Shown: piece after piece, positions 56,944 through 64,000 of the stretch | How positions within the stretch are numbered: position 1 is the stretch's first letter | Layout: each line of letters opens with the position of its first letter | Assembly (NCBI RefSeq): GCF_003339525.1 | Contig: NZ_CP031124.1 | Location: forward strand, 434,001-498,000 | Length of the DNA: 64,000 nucleotides | Reading direction: 5' to 3' | Source of the DNA: Ephemeroptericola cinctiostellae | GTDB taxonomy: Bacteria; Pseudomonadota; Gammaproteobacteria; Burkholderiales; Burkholderiaceae | Notes under the pieces: model-generated | Database searches by the model: none | Seen by the model: the letters and a program-made list of their open reading frames with translations, nothing else | Told to the model about the DNA's origin: nothing | Position numbers and translations under genes: made by a program

Positions 56944-57014
56944 AGTAAAACTCAAATGATGCGGATAAAATGCTGCATTCTTTTTTGGGTCTTTGAGGTT
57001 GATTAGGACATATT

Positions 57015-57431
57015 ATGAGTACAATACACGTAGATGTGGTCAGCGCTGAACGTGAAGTTTTTAGTGGCGAAGCCTCTTTTGTGGTTCTGCCTGGAGAGTC
57101 TGGCGAATTGGGTATTATGCCTGGGCATACGCCACTGATTACGCGCATTAAACCGGGTGCTGTTCGCATTGAAATGGCTGATAAGACAGAAGAATTGGTG
57201 TTTGTTGCGGGTGGTATTTTGGAAGTGCAGCCCAATCGCGTGACTGTTTTAGCAGATACGGCCATTCGTGGTGAAGACCTTGATGAAGCACGTGCTCTTG
57301 AGGCAAAATCGCGTGCAGAAGAAATGTTAAGCCAAAACAAAGGCGACATTGACCATGCCTATGCTCAATCAGAACTCGCTCTGGCAATGGCTGAATTGGC
57401 CGCCTTGGCAAAATTCCGCCGTAAAAAATAA
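57015..57431 (+). CDS. atpC: ATP synthase subunit epsilon
   Basis: A 138-residue protein: N-terminal beta-sandwich with [20 protein letters not shown] and [20 protein letters not shown], then the C-terminal helical hairpin ([20 protein letters not shown]) that can inhibit the enzyme. Standard length. It is preceded by two hairpins and followed by a clear terminator that ends the operon. Confidence 0.96.
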   Translation: MSTIHVDVVSAEREVFSGEASFVVLPGESGELGIMPGHTPLITRIKPGAVRIEMADKTEELVFVAGGILEVQPNRVTVLADTAIRGEDLDEARALEAKSRAEEMLSQNKGDIDHAYAQSELALAMAELAALAKFRRKK

Positions 57432-57488
57432 TCAACAAATAAACCACACATTTGGCATATGTATTGTTAGGCGGTATGTAAATGATGG

Positions 57489-57525
57489 AAAAAGCCCTCT
57501 TGAAAGTTCAAGTGGGCTTTTTTTT
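57489..57525 (+). terminator. Terminator of the atp operon
   Basis: Stem AAAAAGCCC-TCTTGAA / TTCAAGT-GGGCTTTTT with one mismatch, ending in eight T, 57 bases after the atpC stop. Confidence 0.85.
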
Positions 57526-57645
57526 CGGTATCATTATACTTTTGATGCGATGTTGTCATTTATACATATCGTTTTGATGAATCACGTTGTTTCTAGCCTT
57601 AAGTATTTTAGGTTTCTTTGGTGGTGCCAATCTTTTATAGAGTTT

Positions 57646-58392
57646 ATGATTAAACTAAATCAAGTCCATTTTTCTTATGGCCACGCTGACCCCATTGTGA
57701 ATGGGGTCAGTTTATCCGTGTCACGAGGGCAGGTGGTTGCCGTCATGGGTCCTTCAGGGTGTGGTAAAACGACACTGCTTCGATTGGTTGCTGGTTTGTT
57801 GCGACCAAGCAGAGGTGAGGCAACTTTATTGGGTGCGCCTTTGCCATATGATGATGCATCTGCATTACGTGAGTTGCGTAAAAAAATGGGGATGTTGTTT
57901 CAGTTTGGTGCTTTATTCACAGACATGTCGGTGTTTGAGAATGTTGCTTTTCCATTGCGTGAGAACACAGCATTGAGTCAGGCTGACATTCAACAACAAG
58001 TGATGACCAAGCTCACAGCCGTTGGTTTGGCTGATGCGGCTCAAAAAATGCCCAGTGAGGTTTCTGGTGGTATGGCGCGACGAGTGGCTTTGGCGCGGGC
58101 CATTGCGCAAAACCCTCAAATCATGTTGTTTGATGAGCCTTTTGCTGGTTTAGATCCGATTGCGATGGATACAATCGCCCAGCTGATTCGTGAGCAAACA
58201 GATGAATTGAATGCGGCTTCAATCGTTGTGTCGCATGATGTGCAGGAGACGTTTGCCATTGCTGATTATGTGTATGTGATGCACCACGCACACATCGTTG
58301 CGGAGGGTACGCCGATGCAGTTGTGGGCGAATGAAGACCCTTTCATAAAACGTTTTGTCCATGGGCGGCATGGTTTGGAGGTGGGCGCATGA
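57646..58392 (+). CDS. mlaF: Phospholipid transport ATP-binding protein MlaF
   Basis: A 248-residue ABC ATPase from the ATG at 57646; upstream in-frame sequence crosses the atp terminator and is not coding. Walker A MGPSGCGKTTLLRLV, signature VSGGMARRVALARAI, Walker B IMLFDEPFAGLDPIAMD. It powers movement of phospholipid between the inner membrane and MlaC. Its stop codon overlaps the mlaE start as ATGA. Confidence 0.94.
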   Translation: MIKLNQVHFSYGHADPIVNGVSLSVSRGQVVAVMGPSGCGKTTLLRLVAGLLRPSRGEATLLGAPLPYDDASALRELRKKMGMLFQFGALFTDMSVFENVAFPLRENTALSQADIQQQVMTKLTAVGLADAAQKMPSEVSGGMARRVALARAIAQNPQIMLFDEPFAGLDPIAMDTIAQLIREQTDELNAASIVVSHDVQETFAIADYVYVMHHAHIVAEGTPMQLWANEDPFIKRFVHGRHGLEVGA

Positions 58393-59174
58393 GCGTATTT
58401 ATCAATGGGTTGGCGCAATTGGGCGGTTCAGTGCGTTCAAGCATCTCAACCTTGGGTTTTGCCATGCGCATGTTGGGGGCTTTGTTTGCCAATGTGAGGG
58501 TGTGGTGGACGCGAACACGTTTGGTTTTTCAACAGATTCATTTTTTAGGAAACTATTCTCTGGTCATCATGTTGGTTTCGGCGGCATTTATTGGCGCGGT
58601 GTTGGGGCTTCAGTCTTACTATACGCTGAGTCGTGTGGGCTCTGAGAGCATGGTGGGTTTGTTGGTGGCTTTGTCTTTGGTGCGTGAGCTCGCACCTGTT
58701 GTGGTGGCCATTTTGTTTGCGGGACGTGCGGGTACCTCCATGACCGCTGAGATTGGCCTGATGAAGGCTGGTGAGCAGCTGGCGGCGATGGAGATGATGG
58801 GGGTGGATCCCGTCAACCGTGTGTTTTCACCTCGCTTTTGGGCTGCGGGCTTTGTTGTGCCCATGCTGACAGGCTTGTTTGCGTTGGTGGGGGTCTATGG
58901 TGGCTATGTGGTTGCAGTCTGGTGGCTGGGAGTGGACGAAGGTGCTTTTTGGTCGATGATGCAAGATGGCGTGAATGTGCGTGATGATGTGGTCAATGGC
59001 TTGATTAAAAGTGCTGTGTTTGGTTTGGCTGTGAGTTTTTTGGCCGTGTATGAAGGTGCGCAAGCTCATCCAACACCCGAAGGGGTGGCTCAAGCGACCA
59101 CCCGCACAGTGGTGAAGTCGGCTTTGTTGGTGTTGGGTTTGGATTTCATCTTGACGGCATTGATGTTCAGCTGA
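58389..59174 (+). CDS. mlaE: Phospholipid transport permease MlaE
   Basis: A 261-residue inner-membrane protein of the MlaE family with about five to six hydrophobic segments. Conserved LLVALSLVRELAPVVVAILF, AGRAGTSMTAEIGLMKAGEQ and ALEMMGVDP-like AAMEMMGVDPVNRVF are present. The four-base overlap with mlaF shows tight coupling. An N-terminal amphipathic helix precedes the membrane part as in other MlaE proteins. Confidence 0.94.
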   Translation: MSVFINGLAQLGGSVRSSISTLGFAMRMLGALFANVRVWWTRTRLVFQQIHFLGNYSLVIMLVSAAFIGAVLGLQSYYTLSRVGSESMVGLLVALSLVRELAPVVVAILFAGRAGTSMTAEIGLMKAGEQLAAMEMMGVDPVNRVFSPRFWAAGFVVPMLTGLFALVGVYGGYVVAVWWLGVDEGAFWSMMQDGVNVRDDVVNGLIKSAVFGLAVSFLAVYEGAQAHPTPEGVAQATTRTVVKSALLVLGLDFILTALMFS

Positions 59175-59274
59175 TCCAATGGTTGCTTCAGTGTTAATGG
59201 TTTTGGCTAAGGCTGATGAGGATTTTGAATTCGCATGAGTGGTATGGCTTGTGTGTTATGTGATTGAGGATATT

Positions 59275-59778
59275 ATGCAACAAAAGAAAATTGACATCTG
59301 GGTGGGTTTGTTTGTATTGCTCGGTGTGATGGGTTTAATCGCTTTGGCTTTGGTTGTGGGGGGCAAAGGGGGTTGGTCAACCAAAGGTGGATACCCTGTT
59401 TTAGTGAATTTCCAAAATATTGGGACGTTGAAGGAACGCGCCCCTGTTAAAATGTCTGGCGTGGTGGTCGGTCGTGTTGGTGGGATTGAACTGAAGGATG
59501 TGAACGGCGAGTACAAGGCTCAAGTCACATTGATTCTTGACAATGGTTTGAAGGTGCCCAAAGACAGCGGCGCATCGGTTAATACGGCAGGTTTGCTGGG
59601 GGCTCAGTTCATCAGTTTAACGCAAGGTGCGGATGTTGAGCATCCTGTGGCGGCGGGTGAGACTCTGGACAACACGCAATCTGCAATGGTGTTGGAAGAC
59701 CTCATCACGCAGTTTGGCATTAACAAGGCTGAAACAGCTTCAAAGGCAGATGCGGTTGATGCACCACCAGTCAAATAA
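59275..59778 (+). CDS. mlaD: MCE-domain protein MlaD
   Basis: A 167-residue protein from the ATG at 59275, with GAGGATATT just before it. One N-terminal membrane helix (IDIWVGLFVLLGVMGLIALA) is followed by a single MCE domain, with PVLVNFQNIGTLKERAPVKM, SGVVVGRVGGIEL and AGLLGAQFISLTQG. As a hexamer it forms the lipid-conducting ring on the periplasmic side of MlaFE. Confidence 0.94.
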   Translation: MQQKKIDIWVGLFVLLGVMGLIALALVVGGKGGWSTKGGYPVLVNFQNIGTLKERAPVKMSGVVVGRVGGIELKDVNGEYKAQVTLILDNGLKVPKDSGASVNTAGLLGAQFISLTQGADVEHPVAAGETLDNTQSAMVLEDLITQFGINKAETASKADAVDAPPVK

Positions 59779-59820
59779 GCTTACAATAAAAATACAAAAA
59801 ACCACCTGTTGGGGGATGCC

Positions 59821-60729
59821 ATGAATACCTTAATGAGACAATGGTTGTTGGGGGCGTCATTGATTTTGACGCTTGTCAGCAGCCATGCTCAAAGCACCGA
59901 TGCGCTGGTGAATTCACCAGTGGTTGATGACGTGGTTCTGACCCATGATCGCTTCGAAGCATTTAATCGCGGTGCTTTCCAATTCAATGATGGTTGGGAT
60001 CAGGTCATGTTTAAGCCGATTGCCAAAGGCTATCAAAAAATTGTTCCGGCGGGTTCGCGAGGTTGTGTGCACGGATTTTTTGAGAATTTAAGTGTGCCTT
60101 ATACGGCGTTGAACAATGTTTTACAAGGCAAATTCAAAGCCGCTGGGCAAGATGTCTGTCGGTTTGTGGTGAACACCACAGTGGGGGTAGGGGGATGTGT
60201 TGACATGGCCAGTAAGTGGCACATTCCGAAACATGAAGAGGATTTTGGGCAAACGTTGGGTAAATGGGGGGTGCCTTCTGGGCCTTTTGTGATGTTGCCA
60301 GGTTTAGGGCCATCAACCCTTCGAGATGCATTGGCAAAACCCATTGATTTTATTGCCGACCCGATTGGTTATGTGAGGGCAATTAAGATTCGCAACTCTT
60401 TGCGTGGCTTGAAACTGGTGGATACACGCACAAGCTTGTTGGAAACCTTGGAGTTTGTGGATGATGTGGCTTTTGATCGTTACAGCATGACCCGTGATGC
60501 GTGGCTACAAAAACGAGAAGCGGATGTGCGCGATGAAGATTATGCACCCGATGAAGCGCCATTGGCTTCTGGAGAGGCGACCCCTGTTGAACCGGTTGTT
60601 CACAACGAGCCTGAGGTCAATAAGGCATCGCTTGAAGTAAATGCAGTAACAGGTGTGAGCGATCCTTTGGCTGAAGCAGAGCGTCTGGCCAAGCAGCTGA
60701 CAAAACCTGTTGCGGGTGAAAAAAAATAA
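59821..60729 (+). CDS. mlaA: MlaA/VacJ-family protein without a lipobox
   Basis: A 302-residue protein from the ATG at 59821, which has GGGGGAT upstream. Family features: FEAFNRGAFQFNDGWDQVMF, YTALNNVLQGKFKAAGQDVC and EEDFGQTLGKWGVPSGPFVM, then LPGLGPSTLRDALAKPIDFI. MlaA normally is an outer-membrane lipoprotein that removes mislocalised phospholipid. Here the signal ends SSHAQS with no cysteine near it, so it should be cut by signal peptidase I. It also has three extra cysteines in the mature domain (RGCVH, DVCRF, GGCVD) and a long acidic C-terminal tail. The two other Mla periplasmic genes flank it. Confidence 0.9.
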   Translation: MNTLMRQWLLGASLILTLVSSHAQSTDALVNSPVVDDVVLTHDRFEAFNRGAFQFNDGWDQVMFKPIAKGYQKIVPAGSRGCVHGFFENLSVPYTALNNVLQGKFKAAGQDVCRFVVNTTVGVGGCVDMASKWHIPKHEEDFGQTLGKWGVPSGPFVMLPGLGPSTLRDALAKPIDFIADPIGYVRAIKIRNSLRGLKLVDTRTSLLETLEFVDDVAFDRYSMTRDAWLQKREADVRDEDYAPDEAPLASGEATPVEPVVHNEPEVNKASLEVNAVTGVSDPLAEAERLAKQLTKPVAGEKK

Positions 60730-60876
60730 GGCATCGGGCGGTTGTCTCTGCGTTGTGTCAACTGGAGGTTGGGTACATGCATTATGGTCTCAGGCATGTG
60801 ACTGTGTTCATCTGGTAAAAGGATGTGCAGTGGTTTGAAATGTGAGTTTAAATTTTTAGGGAAGAAAAGAAAAATC

Positions 60877-61443
60877 ATGAAATTTTTGAAACGTGTTTTA
60901 TTGGCTTTGGGTTTGATGTCGGCGGTTTCTGTGGCGCATGCAGAAACTGCAGATCAGTTTGTTAAACAGATGTCGGACAACGTGGTGGCTGCATTGCGTG
61001 CCAATCCAGGTTTAAAGAGTGGCAATGCTGGTGCTGTTGGTACATATGTCGATGGCAACATCATGCCTCATGTGAATTTTCGCAGCATGATTTCGCGCGT
61101 GGTGGGCCCTGCATGGAACAACGCCAGTGCAACCGAGCAAAATGAATTGATGTCAGAGTCGCGTCGTTACTTGACACGCACGTATGCGGGCAGTTTGAAG
61201 GGGGCTTCTGTCAACAGCATTGACGTGTATCCAGCGAGCGGCAATGAGGTTCGCACGCGCATCAACACCAGTAATGGTGCAAAGATGGTGACATATCGCT
61301 TAGAAAACAACGGCGGTTGGAAAGTCAATGATTTAAGCGTGGCGGGTGTGTGGTTGGTGCAAAGCTATGCTGGGCAATTTCGCCCCGTGGTGGCCAAAGG
61401 CGGCGTGCCTGCTTTGATCAGTTATTTAAAATCGAAACATTAA
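60877..61443 (+). CDS. mlaC: Periplasmic phospholipid-binding protein MlaC
   Basis: A 188-residue protein from the ATG at 60877 (GGAAGAAAAG upstream), with a signal cleaved after AHA. The mature part fits the Tol-Tol/Ttg2D family: FVKQMSDNVVAALRAN, IMPHVNFRSMISRVVGPAWN, ELMSESRRYLTRTYAGSL and VNDLSVAGVWLVQSYAGQFR. It shuttles phospholipids between MlaA and MlaFED. It is the last gene of the operon; mlaB does not follow. Confidence 0.93.
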   Translation: MKFLKRVLLALGLMSAVSVAHAETADQFVKQMSDNVVAALRANPGLKSGNAGAVGTYVDGNIMPHVNFRSMISRVVGPAWNNASATEQNELMSESRRYLTRTYAGSLKGASVNSIDVYPASGNEVRTRINTSNGAKMVTYRLENNGGWKVNDLSVAGVWLVQSYAGQFRPVVAKGGVPALISYLKSKH

Positions 61444-61524
61444 GATGACGTTGTTGTTGGTACACTCAGGCGGTTTGGTTTAAAAAACCTTTGATGGACA
61501 TCTAACAAAATAAGAATCACCCTT

Positions 61525-61552
61525 AAAAAAGCCCGCAATAGCGGGCTTTTTT
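61525..61552. terminator. Bidirectional terminator between mlaC and galE
   Basis: Perfect 12-bp stem AAAAAAGCCCGC / GCGGGCTTTTTT, AATA loop, between converging genes. Confidence 0.88.
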
Positions 61553-61586
61553 GATGCCTGTCAGATGGATGTTAATGTGGATCCAT

Positions 61587-62603
61587 CTAGTCATCATAAC
61601 CATTGGGGTTTTTGCGCTGCCATGCCCATGCATCGCGGCACATGTCTTCAATGGTGTACTCGGTGTGAAATTTCAGCACCTGTTGAGATAAGGTTGGGTC
61701 TGCGTAGAAACAACCGATGTCTCCAGGACGGCGAGGTGCAAATTGGTAGGGGATTGTTTTTCCACTGGCCTTCTCAAAGGCCTTCACCATTTGTAAAACG
61801 GATACAGGTTTGCCAACACCGAGGTTAACCGTGATGGAGCCTTTGCCATTTAACAGATGTTGGATGGCCAAAACGTGTCCGCGTGCCAAATCCATCACGT
61901 GAATGTAATCGCGTTCACCCGTGCCATCTGCCGTGTCGTAATCGTTGCCAAAAATAGACAGTTGGTCACGCAAACCAACCGCCACTTGTTGAACATAAGG
62001 CATCAAGTTGTTCGGAATGCCGCGTGGGTGCTCACCCATCAACCCAGATGGGTGAGCACCCACTGGGTTGAAATAACGCAACATGGCATAGCGCAGTGAA
62101 GGCTCCGCCCGCGCCACATCGCGGGTGATGTGCTCCATCATGACTTTTGATTCACCGTATGGGCTGGTGGCGGACAGGGGGCCACCTTCTTTGTAGGGCA
62201 CAGGTGTGTTTTCACCGTACACGGTGGCTGAAGAGCTGAGCACAATGTGCTGTACTTTTGTATCGTGCATGGCTTGCAAAACGCTCATCAAACCCATGAC
62301 ATTGTTGTGATAATACGCCAATGGTTTGGCCACGGATTCGCCCACGGCTTTAAGTGCGGCAAAGTGAATCACGCCTTCGATGTCATGTGCTTGCAAAACT
62401 TGGGTGATGCCAGTGGTGTCCAGCACATCCATGTCAATGAGCTCTGGGCGAATGCCCGTCAATTGCTCAATTCGATCCACCACCTTGGGTGAGCTGTTGA
62501 TGAAATTGTCCAGTAATATGGGTTGTAAACCTGCCTCAATGAGGCATACAGCCGTGTGTGCGCCAATATAACCCGTACCACCTGTGAGTAAAATTTTTGT
62601 CAT
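61587..62603 (-). CDS. galE: UDP-glucose 4-epimerase
   Basis: A 338-residue SDR-type epimerase, the E. coli size. NAD-binding LLTGGTGYIGAHTAVCL, FAALKAVGESV, SSSATVYGE, the catalytic Tyr-x-x-x-Lys in PYGESKVMMEH, and RYFNPVGAHPSG are all present. It interconverts UDP-glucose and UDP-galactose, and could supply UDP-galactose to the GT27-like transferases in the window. It is a single gene, isolated on both sides by terminators. Confidence 0.94.
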   Translation of the reverse strand: MTKILLTGGTGYIGAHTAVCLIEAGLQPILLDNFINSSPKVVDRIEQLTGIRPELIDMDVLDTTGITQVLQAHDIEGVIHFAALKAVGESVAKPLAYYHNNVMGLMSVLQAMHDTKVQHIVLSSSATVYGENTPVPYKEGGPLSATSPYGESKVMMEHITRDVARAEPSLRYAMLRYFNPVGAHPSGLMGEHPRGIPNNLMPYVQQVAVGLRDQLSIFGNDYDTADGTGERDYIHVMDLARGHVLAIQHLLNGKGSITVNLGVGKPVSVLQMVKAFEKASGKTIPYQFAPRRPGDIGCFYADPTLSQQVLKFHTEYTIEDMCRDAWAWQRKNPNGYDD

Positions 62604-62681
62604 ATGCCCTCGAATATAAGTTGTATTTGAGTCAAGATTTTAACCTGAATTGAGCCCCACCCATCGGGTAAAATCGGATGT

Positions 62682-62714
62682 AAAAAGCCCATTACTTCAA
62701 AGTAAATGGGCTTT
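62682..62714 (-). terminator. Terminator after lptB
   Basis: On the minus strand AAAGCCCATTTACTT pairs with AAGTAATGGGCTTT (one bulge) and is followed by T; 50 bases after the lptB stop. It separates lptB from galE. Confidence 0.75.
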
Positions 62715-62764
62715 GGTCATCGAGATGCGGGTTGATTTACATCAGTTGGATGCATTCAAGGGGA

Positions 62765-63514
62765 TTACATGGTGAAGTTTTCACCCAGATACACTTGTCG
62801 TACGGCCTCATTGTCGACAATCTCGCGTGCATTGCCTTGCGCGAGCACAGTGCCTTCGCTGATGATGTATGCACGGTCACAGATGCCCAGCGTCTCACGG
62901 ACATTGTGATCGGTGATCAGCACACCAATGTTGCGCTCAACGAGAAAATGAATGATTTTTTGAATGTCAATGACGGCAATTGGATCGACGCCTGCGAAAG
63001 GCTCATCCAGCAACACAAAGCGAGGTCGTGTGGCCAGTGTGCGGGCGATTTCAACCCGACGGCGTTCACCGCCCGAAAGGGCTGGAGCGGGGCTGTGTAA
63101 AATATGACCAATTTGCAAATCGGCCACCAATTGATGCAACTCTTCGGCAATGCGAGCACGCGTGAGTTTACGGCCTTGGTCATCTCGTTGCAGCTCAAGC
63201 ACGGCGCGGATGTTTTCTTCAACCGTTAATTTGCGGAAAATGGATGCTTCTTGCGGCAAGTAAGACAGGCCCAGGCGGGCACGCTGGTGCATGGGCATGC
63301 GGTTGATCTGTGTGTCATCCAAAGTGATTTGCCCATCATCGGCTCCGACCAAACCGACCACCATGTAAAAGCACGTGGTTTTCCCCGCACCATTTGGCCC
63401 CAAAAGACCAACGACTTCACCACTTTTGACGTCAAAAGAGACGTTTTTGACGACGGTTCGTGCGCCGTAACGCTTTTTGAGTTGATTGACGCTGAGGTGG
63501 TGGCTGTCTTGCAT
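62765..63514 (-). CDS. lptB: LPS transport ATP-binding protein LptB
   Basis: A 249-residue ABC ATPase from the ATG at 63514. Walker A GLLGPNGAGKTTCFYMVVGL, Q-loop LPQEASIFRKLTVEENI, signature LSGGERRRVEIARTLA and Walker B FVLLDEPFAGVDPIAV are the LptB pattern. It drives lipopolysaccharide extraction from the inner membrane. It follows lptA by 165 bases. rpoN, which often comes next in this class, is absent; galE lies downstream instead. Confidence 0.95.
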   Translation of the reverse strand: MQDSHHLSVNQLKKRYGARTVVKNVSFDVKSGEVVGLLGPNGAGKTTCFYMVVGLVGADDGQITLDDTQINRMPMHQRARLGLSYLPQEASIFRKLTVEENIRAVLELQRDDQGRKLTRARIAEELHQLVADLQIGHILHSPAPALSGGERRRVEIARTLATRPRFVLLDEPFAGVDPIAVIDIQKIIHFLVERNIGVLITDHNVRETLGICDRAYIISEGTVLAQGNAREIVDNEAVRQVYLGENFTM

Positions 63515-63679
63515 GGGGTGCTCGTTATGTTTTATTGTTAATCGCAAAGTGGAAACCCTTGCTTTGCGTTTGATTAAAACCTCAGGTGTTGTACGGGTCT
63601 ACCTCACATACCTGAGGAACATCAAGTCAGCCCAACTCCCAAAACACATCGGGTTGTTCATGGGTTTCATTGCATGGTT

Positions 63680-64000
63680 TTATTTGATGTTTGAATTGGG
63701 TGTGATGATCACACGTGTGCGTCCAGGTACGCCAGGCACCGCATGAGATTCAAAGACTTCGGTGAGTTGGTTGTACACCAGCTCGTCACCATTGATTTGA
63801 TCCAACAGTTTGCCCGCAGCGCTATAGCGTTGCATTTGTGCTTTATTGGACAGCACGATGAGGTTTTGTTTGCCATCATAAATCAATTTGTTGCCTTGTG
63901 CTTTCATCACTTCATTGGTGCCTTCACGTTTTTGAGTGAATTTAACCAACCCACCTTTTTCCATGCTGGCCGTGGCGTACTGATAGCCTTCAGGGTCAAC
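63680..64000 (-). CDS. lptA: LPS transport periplasmic protein LptA, C-terminal part
   Basis: The frame is open to the right edge, so the N-terminus is outside. The visible 106 residues (DPEGYQYATASMEKGGLVKF, then NKLIYDGKQNLIVLSNKAQM and INGDELVYNQLTEVFESHAV) are the repeating beta-jellyroll strands of OstA/LptA. LptA forms the bridge that carries LPS across the periplasm. The placement immediately before lptB supports the call. The apparent ATG at 63964 is internal. Confidence 0.85.
   Translation of the reverse strand, partial: VDPEGYQYATASMEKGGLVKFTQKREGTNEVMKAQGNKLIYDGKQNLIVLSNKAQMQRYSAAGKLLDQINGDELVYNQLTEVFESHAVPGVPGRTRVIITPNSNIK

Noticed and set aside
57349..57645. N-terminal extension of MlaF
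   Set aside because: It crosses the end of atpC and the atp terminator and has no ABC-protein homology.

Overview
The window looks like chromosome from a moderately low-GC betaproteobacterium, most likely Burkholderiales. Evidence: the aroQ-accB-accC-prmA block, the argS / (FtsN-like) / dsbA block, the mlaFED-mlaA-mlaC gene order, a single atpI-BEFHAGDC operon, and three DUF2827 proteins (a family I know from Burkholderiales). No tRNA, rRNA, CRISPR array, insertion sequence or phage gene was seen. I cannot name the species. Layout: 1-9 kb holds a broken-off M1 aminopeptidase, a guanidino-hydrolase of the agmatinase family, an M16 zinc protease, an ABC exporter, an acyl-CoA thioesterase and an EamA transporter. 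8.84-9.48 kb is an AT-rich gap without a gene, with three perfect DnaA boxes. Strand composition changes around it (C-rich + strand to the left, G-rich to the right, whatever the gene orientation), so it is a serious candidate for the replication origin although dnaA is not in view. 9.5-15 kb is housekeeping (FAD-dependent dehydrogenase, aroQ, accB, accC, prmA). 15-20.4 kb, on the minus strand, has a CarF/TMEM189-type lipid desaturase homologue next to an Arg/Lys/Orn decarboxylase, then a glyoxalase II-like hydrolase and ilvA. 20.6-39.5 kb is the accessory heart of the window. It has a YqaA membrane protein, a GT-B glycosyltransferase, two tandem GT92-like proteins, a large secreted RTX protein with a complete M10 (serralysin-type) zinc site, and then a ten-gene minus-strand operon. 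That operon carries three DUF2827 proteins, a GT34-like protein made of two tandem domains, a stand-alone methyltransferase, three tandem fusions of a GT-B-like domain to the same kind of methyltransferase domain, and two GT27-like glycosyltransferases. Nothing in it looks like sugar-nucleotide synthesis, flippase or polymerase, so it resembles a decoration (glycosylation plus methylation) locus for a surface or secreted molecule more than a complete capsule or O-antigen locus. The neighbouring RTX protein is one possible target. 39.7-49.7 kb is again conserved: mltB-aceK, an SDR, two DsbA-like proteins, an FtsN-position protein that has lost its SPOR domain, argS, a small membrane protein and comM/yifB. 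49.9-57.4 kb is the F1Fo ATP synthase operon behind a near-consensus sigma-70 promoter, with two oddities: a small Cys-rich lipoprotein gene between atpG and atpD, and a strong terminator-like hairpin between atpD and atpC. 57.6-61.4 kb is the Mla phospholipid-transport operon, without mlaB and with an MlaA that has no lipobox. The window ends with galE, lptB and a partial lptA. Start sites were chosen from ribosome-binding sites, family length and promoter positions. Function calls rest on reading motifs by eye, since no database search was possible.
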